From the NCBI RefSeq assembly GCF_003206695.1, contig NZ_PZJN01000007.1, positions 62,001 to 126,000 of the forward strand: 64,000 bases of DNA. Direction: 5' to 3'. The translations under genes were made by a program, and so were the position numbers. The DNA comes from Salinicola halophyticus. GTDB lineage: Bacteria > Pseudomonadota > Gammaproteobacteria > Pseudomonadales > Halomonadaceae. The notes under the pieces were generated by a model that saw only the letters and a list, made by a program, of their open reading frames with translations, was not told where the DNA came from and searched no databases. Positions 1-8,795 of the stretch are shown here, piece by piece (position 1 is the first letter of the stretch; the number at the start of each line of letters is the position of its first letter).

Positions 1-364
1 TGGCACCGATGAACGAGCTGACCGCCGACAGACCCAGCGCCGGCCCGGCCAGGCCCTTCTTGGCCAGCGGGTGGCCGTCCAGCGTCGTCATCACCGCGCC
101 GGCATCACCGGGCACGTTGAGCAGGATGCTCGACATCCGCCCGCCGTACTCGGAACCGGTGTAGATACCGGCCAGCAGGATGAGCGCAGATTCGGCCGGC
201 AGGCCCAGCGTGTAGGCCAGCGGCATCAGAATGGCGATGCCGTTGATCGGCCCGATGCCCGGCAGCGCGCCGAACAGCGTCCCCAGCAGCGCGCCCAGGA
301 ATGCCAGCCCCAAATTGAGAGGCGTCAGGGCGACACCGAAGCCCTGGATCAGAAAATCGAACAT
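1..364 (-). CDS. tctA: Tripartite tricarboxylate transporter large permease TctA (partial, N-terminal 121 aa)
   Basis: This is the large membrane subunit of a TTT-family carrier, which imports citrate or another di/tricarboxylate using a periplasmic binding protein. The visible part is the N-terminus of about 121 residues; the rest lies beyond the left edge. The family signatures are clear: an early hydrophobic helix with GALPGIGPINGIA, then YTGSEYGGRMSSILLNVPGDAGAVMTTLDGHP, here split for length as 'YTGSEYGG' and 'LLNVPGDAGAV'. The ATG directly abuts the tctB stop, so the genes are co-transcribed as tctC-tctB-tctA. The substrate cannot be told from sequence alone. Confidence 0.95.
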   Translation of the reverse strand, partial: MFDFLIQGFGVALTPLNLGLAFLGALLGTLFGALPGIGPINGIAILMPLAYTLGLPAESALILLAGIYTGSEYGGRMSSILLNVPGDAGAVMTTLDGHPLAKKGLAGPALGLSAVSSFIGA

Positions 365-823
365 TCAGTCGCTCCCCAGCAGCGGCTCGATCCAGCTACC
401 GGTCGGCAGCGAGATTCCCAGTCCGTAGGTAAATAGCAGGTAACTGCCCAACGCCAGCAGCAGACCGCCGACGACCGCCTTCACCGGCGTCGCCCCGAAC
501 AGCCAGGCGATGACGATGCTGACCAGCGCCGTCGTCACCAAAAAGCCTAGATTGATGAACAGCGCCGCGTAGAAGCCCAGCACCGCCATGGTGAACACGA
601 GGCGCAGCAGCAGCGCACCGGTCGGCCATTCACCACTGGCGCCGGGGCGAACGAACAGCACGACGGCCAGAATCGCCAGCAGCCCCGCCAACATCAGCGG
701 GACGGCCTTGGGCCCCAGCGGGTCGTAGCTGAAAGGCACCTGCAGCTGCCAGGCCTGGACGGCGACGAACGCCGCCAGACCGAGCAACAGCAAACTCAGG
801 ATTCGGTCGGCGGCGAGTTTCAT
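365..823 (-). CDS. tctB: Tripartite tricarboxylate transporter small permease TctB
   Basis: A 152-residue integral membrane protein with four predicted hydrophobic segments, the usual size and topology of TctB (DUF1468), the small membrane subunit of TTT carriers. Its start overlaps the tctC stop by four bases (ATGA) and its stop abuts the tctA start, which indicates translational coupling in a tctCBA operon. Family assignment rests on size, helix pattern and position between a clear TctC and a clear TctA; TctB sequences themselves are poorly conserved. Confidence 0.93.
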   Translation of the reverse strand: MKLAADRILSLLLLGLAAFVAVQAWQLQVPFSYDPLGPKAVPLMLAGLLAILAVVLFVRPGASGEWPTGALLLRLVFTMAVLGFYAALFINLGFLVTTALVSIVIAWLFGATPVKAVVGGLLLALGSYLLFTYGLGISLPTGSWIEPLLGSD

Positions 824-1809
824 TGGGTCAGACCCACTTCCTTGGCGAGCTGCTCGAAGTCAGCGACCTGTTGCTTGACGTACTGGTGGAAGTCGTCACC
901 GAACTTGGACATCGGGAACAGTCCGCGACCTTCGCGCAGCTTCTTGAAGCTCTCGGTCTCGTTCAGCTCGCGCAGGCGGTCGGCCCACTGCTGATAGGCT
1001 TCATCGCTGACATTGGGGCCCATGTAGTAACCACGCCAGATCGGCCATTCGACGTCGTAACCCTGCTCCTTGGCGGTAGGGATATCGGCGTAGGGTCCGC
1101 CCATGCGCTCTTCGGAAAGCGCCGCCAGGATGCGGATCTCGCCGCTGTCGAGCTGCGGCTTGAGCTCGGCCAGATCGCCGGTGAAGACCTGAATGTGCTC
1201 GCCCAGCAGTGCCGCCAGCGCCTCACCGCCGCCCTCGAAGGAGACGTAACGCAGCTTGCGCGGATCGACATCGTCGGCCTTGGCCATCAGCGCTGCCTTC
1301 ATCCAGTCCTGGCTACCGATCGTGCCGCCGGCGCCGATCACCACGCTGGAGGGATCCTTCTTCATCGCCTTCATCAGCTCGTCGAGGTTGTTCCACGGCG
1401 CATCCTTGCGCACCACCACGGCGCCGTAGTCGACACCCAGCGCGCCCAGCCAGCGTACGTCGTCGACCTTGTGCTGCTGGCCGAACTTGCCCAGCGCCAG
1501 ATTGAGTGCGGCGCCGGTGCTGGCGGCCACGATCAGGTTGGGATCGTCGTCGCGCACGCCGGTCAAATGGTTATAGGCCACGGCACCGATCCCGCCGGGC
1601 ATGTAGCTGACCATCATCGGCTCGTCGATTAGCTTGGCCTCCTGCAGGCCATTGGCCGCCAGACGACAGGTCAGATCGTAACCGCCGCCCGGCTTGGCCG
1701 GTGCGATACATTCGGGGGGCTTGGCCTGGGCCTGGACGGCGCCGGCCAGCAGCGCGCCGCCGGTCACGACGGCGACCAGCCAGCGAGTAATGATTCGAGA
1801 GTTTGGCAT
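820..1809 (-). CDS. tctC: Tripartite tricarboxylate transporter periplasmic binding protein TctC
   Basis: A 329-residue secreted solute-binding protein of the TctC/BugT family. The N-terminus has a Sec signal (basic start, hydrophobic core, cleavage near AVQAQA). The mature protein begins with the family pattern PPECIAPAKPGGGYDLTCR and has the later GAALNLALGK and GGGEALAALLGEH segments typical of Bug proteins, which bind carboxylate ligands in the cleft. It is the first gene of tctCBA and faces the tctDE regulators across a 202-base intergenic region, the classic tct layout in which TctD activates the transporter in response to ligand. Confidence 0.94.
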   Translation of the reverse strand: MPNSRIITRWLVAVVTGGALLAGAVQAQAKPPECIAPAKPGGGYDLTCRLAANGLQEAKLIDEPMMVSYMPGGIGAVAYNHLTGVRDDDPNLIVAASTGAALNLALGKFGQQHKVDDVRWLGALGVDYGAVVVRKDAPWNNLDELMKAMKKDPSSVVIGAGGTIGSQDWMKAALMAKADDVDPRKLRYVSFEGGGEALAALLGEHIQVFTGDLAELKPQLDSGEIRILAALSEERMGGPYADIPTAKEQGYDVEWPIWRGYYMGPNVSDEAYQQWADRLRELNETESFKKLREGRGLFPMSKFGDDFHQYVKQQVADFEQLAKEVGLTQ

Positions 1810-1948
1810 GCTGTGCGTCTCCTACCTGGGTTGTTATGCTCGCAAAGCTCATGGCGGGCACCGGACTCGGGCCGGCTTTGCCTACCGACAGCGCGATGCT
1901 AGAGCGCTAACCTTTCATCAACCTGTCATCTAAACCTTTGTCGTATAA

Positions 1949-1980
1949 GACATTAGTCGCACAGGACATTAGTCGCATAC
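1949..1980. promoter_or_regulatory. Two tandem 16-bp direct repeats upstream of tctD (candidate TctD site)
   Basis: GACATTAGTCGCACAG at 1949-1964 is followed directly by GACATTAGTCGCATAC at 1965-1980, then GACAAG. The repeats lie between the divergent tctC and tctD starts, 32 bases before tctD. OmpR-family regulators such as TctD bind direct repeats, so this is a reasonable operator, but the assignment is inference. Confidence 0.45.
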
Positions 1981-2011
1981 GACAAGAGCTCGATGACGCC
2001 GAGACACCGCC

Positions 2012-2704
2012 ATGCACCTGCTCGTTATCGAGGATGACCCGCTGCTGTCGCGCTCGCTGACCCAGGCGATGACCCGCCACGGCTACACCGTCGATGCCCT
2101 GGCTCGCGTCGACGATGCCATCCAGGCGCTGCGCCAGGGTCGCTTCGATCTGGTCCTGCTCGACCTGGGCCTGCCGGATGGCAGCGGTCTCGGCGTGCTC
2201 GAATGGTTACGTGCCCATGCCGACCCCACGCCGGTGATGATCTTGACGGCACGGGACGCCCTCGAGGATCGCGTGCGCGGGCTGGACCTCGGCGCCGACG
2301 ACTATCTTGCCAAGCCGTTCTCGATCACCGAGCTGGAAGCGCGGGTTCGCGCCCTGCTGCGTCGCAGCCAGCAGCGGCTCGATAACAGCGTGCGTTTCGG
2401 TGCGCTGGTGCTGGATACCCGCTCGGCCAGCGCCTGGTTGAACGACACTTCGCTGGACCTGCCAAGGCGGGAATTCAGCCTGCTGGAAGCGCTGATGCTC
2501 AATGCCGGACGAATCGTTCAGCGCGAGGCGCTGGAAAACCGGCTATTCGGCTTCGACGCGGTGGGCGCCAATGCTCTGGACGTCTACGTCAGCCGGCTGC
2601 GCAAGCGTCTAGCGGGGTCCGGCCTGTCGATCCGCACGCTGCGCGGGCTGGGCTATCGGCTCGAAGCCTCTCGGGAGACGTTCGACGAGGCGCGGCGCGA
2701 GTGA
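2012..2704 (+). CDS. tctD: Two-component response regulator TctD (OmpR family)
   Basis: A 230-residue OmpR/PhoB-type regulator. The receiver domain spans roughly residues 1-115 with the acidic pocket IEDDP, phospho-acceptor Asp51 in LVLLDLGLPDG, the switch Thr in ILTARDA and Lys in YLAKPF. The C-terminal winged-helix domain covers about 125-220 and ends with the usual LRGLGYRLE strand. It overlaps tctE by four bases. Position opposite tctCBA and next to a matching kinase identifies it as TctD, expected to activate the tricarboxylate transporter. Confidence 0.92.
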   Translation: MHLLVIEDDPLLSRSLTQAMTRHGYTVDALARVDDAIQALRQGRFDLVLLDLGLPDGSGLGVLEWLRAHADPTPVMILTARDALEDRVRGLDLGADDYLAKPFSITELEARVRALLRRSQQRLDNSVRFGALVLDTRSASAWLNDTSLDLPRREFSLLEALMLNAGRIVQREALENRLFGFDAVGANALDVYVSRLRKRLAGSGLSIRTLRGLGYRLEASRETFDEARRE

Positions 2705-4134
2705 TTTCACCGCGCACCTCGCTCAAGCGACGTCTGACGCTCTGGCTGATCGTGATCATCGCCGGCCTCGGCACGCTGTTGCTGATCGAGGCCTACACCA
2801 GCGCCCGCAAGGCGGCGGATCGCGCAATGGACGGCCAACTGGAGGCCGCCAGCCTGACCATCGCCGAGTCGCTGCAGTGGCCGGAAGGAAAGCCGACCCT
2901 GGAAATGCCGGCGTCGGCGCTGCAGATCCTCGCCACCCGCTGGCAGGAGCGGGTGTTCTACTGGCTGCAGGCGGATAACGGGGTCTCGATTACACAGAAC
3001 GCCGATCTGCCCATCACCGCCGCCATGCAGGAGCAGGCCCGTCATCAGCCGGTCTATCTCGATGCCGTCTACGATGGCCGGCCGATCCGTCTCAGTGGCC
3101 GCGAGGTGGATTCCGCCGGCTGGGACACCCAGGAGCCGGTGCAGCTGTGGGTGGGTCATACCCGGCGCGGCCGCGACCTGCTGGCGCAGGAGCTGTTTCG
3201 CAAGAGTGCCACCCGCTTCGCCGCGATGGTGCTGATCACCGCGGCGCTGGTGGCCATCGCCATGCGCACCATGCTGGCGCCGCTGCGTCGTCTCCGTCAG
3301 GCGCTGCGCAGTCGGCGCGCCGATGACATCAGCCCGTTGACCCTCGGCGTGCCCCGCGAGATGCAGGAGCTGGTCGAAACCCTCAACCGGCTATTCGCCG
3401 ATCAGCGCGATCAGCGCGATGCCCTGCTGCGCTTCATCGCCGACGCCTCGCATCAGCTCAGGACGCCGCTCGCCGGACTCCAGAGCACCAGTGAGCTGGC
3501 GCTGACCAGCCGTGACCCGGACAGCTGGTATCAGGCGTTGAATACCGTCCACGACAGCGCCGAGCGCACCAGCCGCCTGGCCGGCCAGATGCTGAGCCTG
3601 ACCCGACTGCAACATCTGGGCCCCGGGCACGAGCGTGAACCGCTGGCACTGGATCAACTGCTGCGGGAAGTCGCCGTCGACTGGGCCGATCGTCAGGACA
3701 GCCGCGAGCATGACCTCGGGCTGGCCATCGACCTGCCCACACCGATCTGGGTCGAAGGAGAACGCTGGGCGCTGCACGAACTGCTCAACAACCTGATCGA
3801 CAACGCCTGTCGCTATACGCCGCCCGGCAGCGAAATCACGCTGAGACTTGGCAACGATGAAGATGATGACCCCAACGGCGCCGCCAAGCGGGTGACGCTG
3901 GCCATCGAGGACGATGGTCCCGGCGTCGATACCGAATCACTCGCCCGTCTGACTCAGCCTTTCGAGCGCGGAAGACGCCAGGATACCCGCGGCTCCGGGC
4001 TCGGCCTGGCCATCGCCGATTCCATCGGGTTACGCCATGGCAGCCGGTTGACGGTCACCAACCGCGAGCCTCGAGGACTCAAGGTTTCTCTGACATTGCC
4101 GCGCTGTCGGCCACCCGAGGGGAGCGTGACATGA
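2701..4134 (+). CDS. tctE: Sensor histidine kinase TctE
   Basis: A 477-residue membrane kinase starting with GTG inside the tctD stop. It has an N-terminal helix (about 12-30), a periplasmic sensor region of about 130 residues, and a second helix near 175-195. The cytoplasmic part has the H box DASHQLRTPLAGLQ, the N box NNLIDNACRYTPPG, and G boxes DDGPGVD and GSGLGLAIADSI. It is expected to sense a periplasmic carboxylate and phosphorylate TctD. It overlaps the next gene by four bases, so tctD, tctE and the binding protein form one operon. Confidence 0.93.
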   Translation: MISPRTSLKRRLTLWLIVIIAGLGTLLLIEAYTSARKAADRAMDGQLEAASLTIAESLQWPEGKPTLEMPASALQILATRWQERVFYWLQADNGVSITQNADLPITAAMQEQARHQPVYLDAVYDGRPIRLSGREVDSAGWDTQEPVQLWVGHTRRGRDLLAQELFRKSATRFAAMVLITAALVAIAMRTMLAPLRRLRQALRSRRADDISPLTLGVPREMQELVETLNRLFADQRDQRDALLRFIADASHQLRTPLAGLQSTSELALTSRDPDSWYQALNTVHDSAERTSRLAGQMLSLTRLQHLGPGHEREPLALDQLLREVAVDWADRQDSREHDLGLAIDLPTPIWVEGERWALHELLNNLIDNACRYTPPGSEITLRLGNDEDDDPNGAAKRVTLAIEDDGPGVDTESLARLTQPFERGRRQDTRGSGLGLAIADSIGLRHGSRLTVTNREPRGLKVSLTLPRCRPPEGSVT

Positions 4135-5177
4135 ACAGACGCCTTCACGTTGGCCTGGGTTCATGCCTGTGGCTATGGCTCGTTGTCGGCGGCGTTGACA
4201 TAGCCCAGGCGGACGAAAAGCTGCTCATCGAAGCCGCGCTGGATCGTCAGATCGTCGAACCGGTGCTGGCCGCCTTCGCCGTCGAGAATCCGCAGATCGA
4301 TCTCGACTATCGCGACCGCTCGACACTGGAGGTCGACCAGCGCGCCCGGGATCACGATTCGCCGCCGGACGTGGTGATCAGCTCGGCGATGCCGTGGCAA
4401 CTGGCGCTGAGCAACGAAGGCATCGCCCAGCCGCTAGAGGCGCCGGAGGTCGATCAATGGCCTGCCTGGGCGAAATGGCGCAACGAAGTCTTCGGCTTCA
4501 CATTCGAACCCGTGGTGATGGCCTATCGCCTCGAACTGGCCTCGCACATGCCGCCGCCGGAGACCCACCGCGACCTGCTCGATCTGCTGACCCACTATCG
4601 CCAGTGGCTCGACGGCCGCGTGGTCAGCTATTCGCCGCGCGACAGCGGGGTCGGCTACACCCTGCTTCAACAGGACGCCCGCTACACGCCGCGAATGTGG
4701 GATCTGATCGCCGCCATGGGCGCCGCCGACGTGCAGCTCGAAACCACCACCCAGCGCATGCTTGAAGGGCTCAGCGACGGCCGCTACTGGCTCGGCTACA
4801 ACCTGCTGGGCTCCTATGCACTGCTCTGGGCCCAGACCCATCCCGACATCATCGTCCAGGTCCCCAACGACTACTCACTGGTGCTGATGCGCATGGCATT
4901 CATCCATCGCGACGCGCCACATCCGGCGGCGGCCAAGCGTTTCGTCCGCTTTCTGCTCAGCCGGCGCGGCCAGCATATCCTGGCCGGCCAGACTCCGCTG
5001 TTCAGCGTCCGCGACGACGTGATCGGCCCCTACACCGCCCAGCGGCTGCGCGATCAGGTCGGCGATCATCTCTACCCGATTCCGATCAATGCCACGCTGC
5101 TCGCCTTCGTCGATCCGCTGCGCCGGCAGGCGTTCCTACGCCGCTGGGATCGGGAGATTCAGATCCTGTCGGAATGA
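4131..5177 (+). CDS. Periplasmic ABC-type (AfuA/iron-like) substrate-binding protein in the tctDE operon
   Basis: A 348-residue protein with an N-terminal Sec signal (cleavage near IAQA-DEK) followed by a two-lobe solute-binding fold: LLIEAALDRQIVEPVLAAF, the PPDVVISSAMPWQ segment and GRVVSYSPRDSGVGY match the family-1 Fe3+/thiamine-type binding proteins. No ABC permease or ATPase accompanies it. It overlaps tctE by four bases. Similar proteins are often coded with TctDE-type kinases and may serve as sensory ligand receptors for the kinase rather than as transport components; this role is inference. Its last codons run into a 15-bp tandem repeat. Confidence 0.85.
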   Translation: MNRRLHVGLGSCLWLWLVVGGVDIAQADEKLLIEAALDRQIVEPVLAAFAVENPQIDLDYRDRSTLEVDQRARDHDSPPDVVISSAMPWQLALSNEGIAQPLEAPEVDQWPAWAKWRNEVFGFTFEPVVMAYRLELASHMPPPETHRDLLDLLTHYRQWLDGRVVSYSPRDSGVGYTLLQQDARYTPRMWDLIAAMGAADVQLETTTQRMLEGLSDGRYWLGYNLLGSYALLWAQTHPDIIVQVPNDYSLVLMRMAFIHRDAPHPAAAKRFVRFLLSRRGQHILAGQTPLFSVRDDVIGPYTAQRLRDQVGDHLYPIPINATLLAFVDPLRRQAFLRRWDREIQILSE

Positions 5178-5233
5178 AAGCTGGCGGAATCAGAGATGTC
5201 GGAATAAGAGATGTCGGCATCAAAGACGTCGGA
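5174..5233. repeat. 15-bp tandem repeat, four units, spanning a stop codon
   Basis: Four consecutive 15-base units begin at 5174, 5189, 5204 and 5219: ATGAAAGCTGGCGGA, ATCAGAGATGTCGGA, ATAAGAGATGTCGGC and ATCAAAGACGTCGGA. The first unit holds the stop codon of the binding-protein gene. A fifth, more diverged unit may be present inside the coding end. No hairpin or terminator is evident in it. Confidence 0.85.
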
Positions 5234-5383
5234 AGGGAAGCTAACGAGCACGCGGGCATTACGGTTCAGGTTTGAACCTGTGTCTCTTCATTCAATGACG
5301 TAAGATACGGCGCCGCCAACGTGTCGATGCCACACCCTGTCGACACGCCTCGATATAAAGACACCGACGACCGAGAGTTCCGG

Positions 5384-6685
5384 ATGAGCGTAGACGCAAC
5401 GACCACCACCCCAGCCCACTCGACAAGCCAGGCCCGACGCGCCGCCATCGGCAGCTTCGTGGGTGCCGTGGTCGACTGGTACGACTTCCTGCTCTACGGC
5501 ATCGTCGCCGCGCTAGTCTTCAATTCGCAGTTCTTTCCCAATGTCAGCCCGGCGGCCGGCACGCTGGCGGCGCTGGCGACCTTCGGCGTCGGCTTTCTGT
5601 TTCGCCCGCTGGGCGGGCTGGTCTTCGGTCATTACGGCGATCGACTGGGTCGCAAGCGCATGCTGATCCTGACGGTCATTCTGATGGGCGGCGCGACGGC
5701 GCTGATCGGCCTGCTGCCGACCTATGCCCAGATCGGCGTGTGGGCGCCGATTCTGCTGGTGACGCTGCGGGCGATCCAGGGGTTTGCCGTCGGCGGCGAA
5801 TGGGGCGGCGCAGCGTTGATGGCCGTGGAAAGTGCACCCAAAGGCCGACGCGCGTTCTACTCCAGCGGCGTGCAGGTGGGTTACGGCGTGGGCCTGATTC
5901 TGGCCACCGGCAGCATTTCGCTACTCAGCTACTGGCTGAGCGATGCCGACTTCACGGCCTGGGGCTGGCGCCTGCCGTTTCTGTTCAGCGTGGTGCTGGT
6001 GCTGGTGGCGCTGAAGATCCGTTCCAGCCTGGAGGAGTCACCGGAGTTCGTCGAAGCGGTCGAACGCAATGACCAGAAGCCGGCCAGGCCACCGATCATC
6101 GAGGCGCTCAAACGCCATCCCGGCGCCTTCGGAACCATCATCGCCATGCGCCTGGCCGAACTGTTCACGATGTACATCGTGACCACTTTCGCGCTGAGCT
6201 ACTCCACCGGCTATCTCGATCTGTCGCGGGATCTGTTTCTGCATATCGGGCTGCTGGTCGGCGCGATCAGCTGCGTCACCATCCCGTTGTTCGCGTTCCT
6301 GGCGGATACGCTGGGGCGTCGGCGCGTCTACATCACCGGCGCCATCGTCGGCGTGCTGGCAGCCTTCCCGTTCTTCATGGCGCTGCAGGCCGGTTCGATC
6401 CTGTGGATCGTGATCTTCGCCGTGGCGCTCGCCAACCTTGCCCACGACATGGTGGTCAGCGTACAGCAGCCGATTTTCGCCGAGCTGTTCGGCACCGCCT
6501 ACCGTTACAGCGGTGCCGGGGTCGGCTATCAGGTCGCCAGCGTGATCGGCGGCGGCTTTACCCCGTTCATTGCCGCCGCCCTGGTCGATCTCTATGACGG
6601 CAGCTGGACTCCCGTCGCGATCTATCTGGCCGCCGGCTGCCTGATTTCTGCCGTGGGCGCCGCCTGGATGCTGAGAAGACGATAG
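5384..6685 (+). CDS. MFS transporter, metabolite:H+ symporter (MHS) family
   Basis: A 433-residue, 12-helix carrier. Diagnostic MHS motifs are present: VVDWYDFLLYG in helix 1, RPLGGLVFGHYGDRLGRKRML between helices 2 and 3 (read as RPLGGLVFGHYGDRLG then RKRML), and the PxGGEWGGAA-like VGGEWGGAALM in helix 5. This group contains ShiA (shikimate), KgtP (2-oxoglutarate) and proline/betaine carriers. The start at MSVDATTTTP is preferred over an in-frame ATG 63 bases upstream, which has no ribosome site. A dehydroshikimate dehydratase-like gene lies nearby, so an aromatic or organic acid is a plausible substrate, but this is inference. Confidence 0.9.
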   Translation: MSVDATTTTPAHSTSQARRAAIGSFVGAVVDWYDFLLYGIVAALVFNSQFFPNVSPAAGTLAALATFGVGFLFRPLGGLVFGHYGDRLGRKRMLILTVILMGGATALIGLLPTYAQIGVWAPILLVTLRAIQGFAVGGEWGGAALMAVESAPKGRRAFYSSGVQVGYGVGLILATGSISLLSYWLSDADFTAWGWRLPFLFSVVLVLVALKIRSSLEESPEFVEAVERNDQKPARPPIIEALKRHPGAFGTIIAMRLAELFTMYIVTTFALSYSTGYLDLSRDLFLHIGLLVGAISCVTIPLFAFLADTLGRRRVYITGAIVGVLAAFPFFMALQAGSILWIVIFAVALANLAHDMVVSVQQPIFAELFGTAYRYSGAGVGYQVASVIGGGFTPFIAAALVDLYDGSWTPVAIYLAAGCLISAVGAAWMLRRR

Positions 6686-6918
6686 CGGTACGGCGATCGA
6701 TCCGATCGTTCGTTGCTCGGGCAGCACGATCTTTTCAAACGACATTATTTGCGACCAATGTCGCACATCTTCGCCATAGACGAAGCCCCGCTTTGCCAAA
6801 CGATAATGGCCATCCGTCGCCACGGATGGCTATAGTCTCCTCGCTCGCCGCCTGTGGCATTTTTCGGTCTATTGCGCCGAATTCGTCCTGCCATCGCGCA
6901 CGCTACCGAGGTACCTCC

Positions 6919-7155
6919 ATGAAGAAAAGAATCAGTGAGCCGGTCAGGAAACCGCTGGTCTGGATCGGCTTCGTCGTCCTTTTTGCCCTGATCAATCCCT
7001 GGTATTTCCCCGCCGGTTCCTGGTCGCCGCTGGTCTTCGGCGTTCCCTACTGGGCGCTGATCATCCTGCTGGCCTCGCTTGCCTTGTCGATCTTCATTAC
7101 CTGGGTAGTGATGACCCAGTGGGAAACCGGTGCCGACGAAGACGAGGAGCTGTGA
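6919..7155 (+). CDS. DUF3311 small membrane protein, partner of SSS symporter
   Basis: A 78-residue protein with two hydrophobic segments and the DUF3311-like core INPWYFPAG...FGVPYWALIIL, ending in a very acidic tail (GADEDEEL). The ATG follows GAGGTACCTCC, a strong ribosome site. Its stop is three bases before the start of a sodium:solute symporter gene. DUF3311 proteins are regularly coded just upstream of SSS carriers and are thought to be accessory subunits; the biochemical role is unknown. Confidence 0.85.
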   Translation: MKKRISEPVRKPLVWIGFVVLFALINPWYFPAGSWSPLVFGVPYWALIILLASLALSIFITWVVMTQWETGADEDEEL

Positions 7156-7157
7156 CG

Positions 7158-8657
7158 ATGGAAGTGGAACTGGCCTTCGGTGGATGGTCCGGCATTCTGG
7201 TGCTGGCGCTTTACGGCGGTCTGATGCTGGCCGTTGGCATCTATGCCTTCCTGCGCAATCGTGGCGTTCGCGAGAGTCTCGATGAGTACTATCTGGGCGG
7301 ACGCGGCCTCGGCGTCATGGTGCTGTTCTTCACCTTTTTCGCCACCCAGTACAGCGGCAATACCGTGGTCGGCTATCCCCCGACGGCCTACCGGCTCGGC
7401 TACCAGTATCTGGTCTCGGTGCCGTTCTTCATCATGATCATCATGGTCTATCTGCTGTTCGCGCCCAGGCTCTATGCGCTGGGCCGACGATTCAACCTGC
7501 TGACGCCGGTTGACTGGATCGATCTGCGCTTCCGCTCGAAAAAGGTCACGATCCTGGCCGCGATCCTGATGCTTTACGGGCTGGGCAACTATCTGCTCGA
7601 ACAGTTCGTCGCCATCGGCCAGGGCGTCTCCGGTCTGACCGGCGGCACGATTCCCTATCAGGTCGGCGTGGTGTTCTTCATCGTGATCATGGTCGCCTAC
7701 AGCTGGCTGGGCGGCATGCGCTCGGTGGCCTACACCGACACGATCCAGGGCATCGCCCTGCTGTTCGGCGTGCTCACCCTGCTGATCGGCTCGCTGATCT
7801 ATCTGGGCGGGCTGCCCACGGCGGCCGAGACGATGATCGCCGAGGCCCCGCAGAAACTCGGCGCGCCGACCGGAGGAAGCCTCACCACCTGGTTCTGCCT
7901 GCTGGTGCTGGTGGGCATCGGCGCGGCGATCTATCCGCACGCTTTCCAGAGAATTTTCGCGGCACGCAGCGAGCGCACGCTCAAGCGCTCTTTCATTCGC
8001 ATGGCCTATATGCCGTTTCTGACTGCCGGGGTGGTATTCATGGTCGGGATCATCGGCATCTCCGCTTTCCCCGATCTGACCACCGCAGAATCCGAACAGC
8101 TGGTGGGAATGATGGCCAACGCGCTCGCCAACCAGAACGCCTTCTTCTACTGGGCGATGGTGCTGCTGTTCGGTGGCGTGATCGCCGCGATCGTGTCGAC
8201 CGCCGATTCGGTGCTGCTGACGTTTTCCTCGATCATCTCCAACGATCTTTACGGACGTTACATCGCGCCGAACGCCGAGGAATCACGCAAGATCCTGGTG
8301 GGCAAGCTGGTCGGGGTCGCCGCAGTCATCGTGCTGGTGCTGATCGCCTGGTATCCGCCGGGCACGCTGTATCAGATCTTCGTGCTCAAGTTCGAGGTGT
8401 TGATCCAGACCGCGCCGGCGTTGATTCTCGGCCTCTACTGGAGCCGGCTCAATACCCAGGCGGTGTTCATTGGCATGCTCGCCGGCACCGTACTGGCCGC
8501 CGCCTTTACCTTCGCTGGCTTGCGCCCGCTGGGCGTCTACAGCGGTCTGTGGGGGCTGTTGCTGAATCTGGTGCTGTGCGTCGGTGGAAGTCTGGTCAGT
8601 CAGGTAACGGAAGCGCATCGCCAGCGCGCGATCGAGGTCATCGGCTGGCAGCGCTGA
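7158..8657 (+). CDS. Sodium:solute symporter (SSS family)
   Basis: A 499-residue carrier with about 13 transmembrane helices. SSS features are the DEYYLGGRGLG motif after helix 1, the unwound helix-1 region FATQYSGNTVVGYPPTAYR, and ADSVLLTFSSIISNDLY (read as ADSVLLTF and IISNDLY) that contributes the Na2 site in helix 8. The ATG at 7158 has GAGGAG upstream. It forms a two-gene unit with the DUF3311 protein. SSS members with this partner carry organic acids or pantothenate-like substrates; the substrate here is not determined. Confidence 0.9.
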   Translation: MEVELAFGGWSGILVLALYGGLMLAVGIYAFLRNRGVRESLDEYYLGGRGLGVMVLFFTFFATQYSGNTVVGYPPTAYRLGYQYLVSVPFFIMIIMVYLLFAPRLYALGRRFNLLTPVDWIDLRFRSKKVTILAAILMLYGLGNYLLEQFVAIGQGVSGLTGGTIPYQVGVVFFIVIMVAYSWLGGMRSVAYTDTIQGIALLFGVLTLLIGSLIYLGGLPTAAETMIAEAPQKLGAPTGGSLTTWFCLLVLVGIGAAIYPHAFQRIFAARSERTLKRSFIRMAYMPFLTAGVVFMVGIIGISAFPDLTTAESEQLVGMMANALANQNAFFYWAMVLLFGGVIAAIVSTADSVLLTFSSIISNDLYGRYIAPNAEESRKILVGKLVGVAAVIVLVLIAWYPPGTLYQIFVLKFEVLIQTAPALILGLYWSRLNTQAVFIGMLAGTVLAAAFTFAGLRPLGVYSGLWGLLLNLVLCVGGSLVSQVTEAHRQRAIEVIGWQR

Positions 8658-8795
8658 GCAAGGGACTACGCTAATCGCCGATGGCGGATGGCTGATCGCG
8701 GATGACGGGCACCGTGCGAGTGAATCCACTTGCCGGAGGCCCGTCCGGGGCTCATGCTATTAGGCATAAGTCTAATTCGCAGTGATCCGAGCTTC

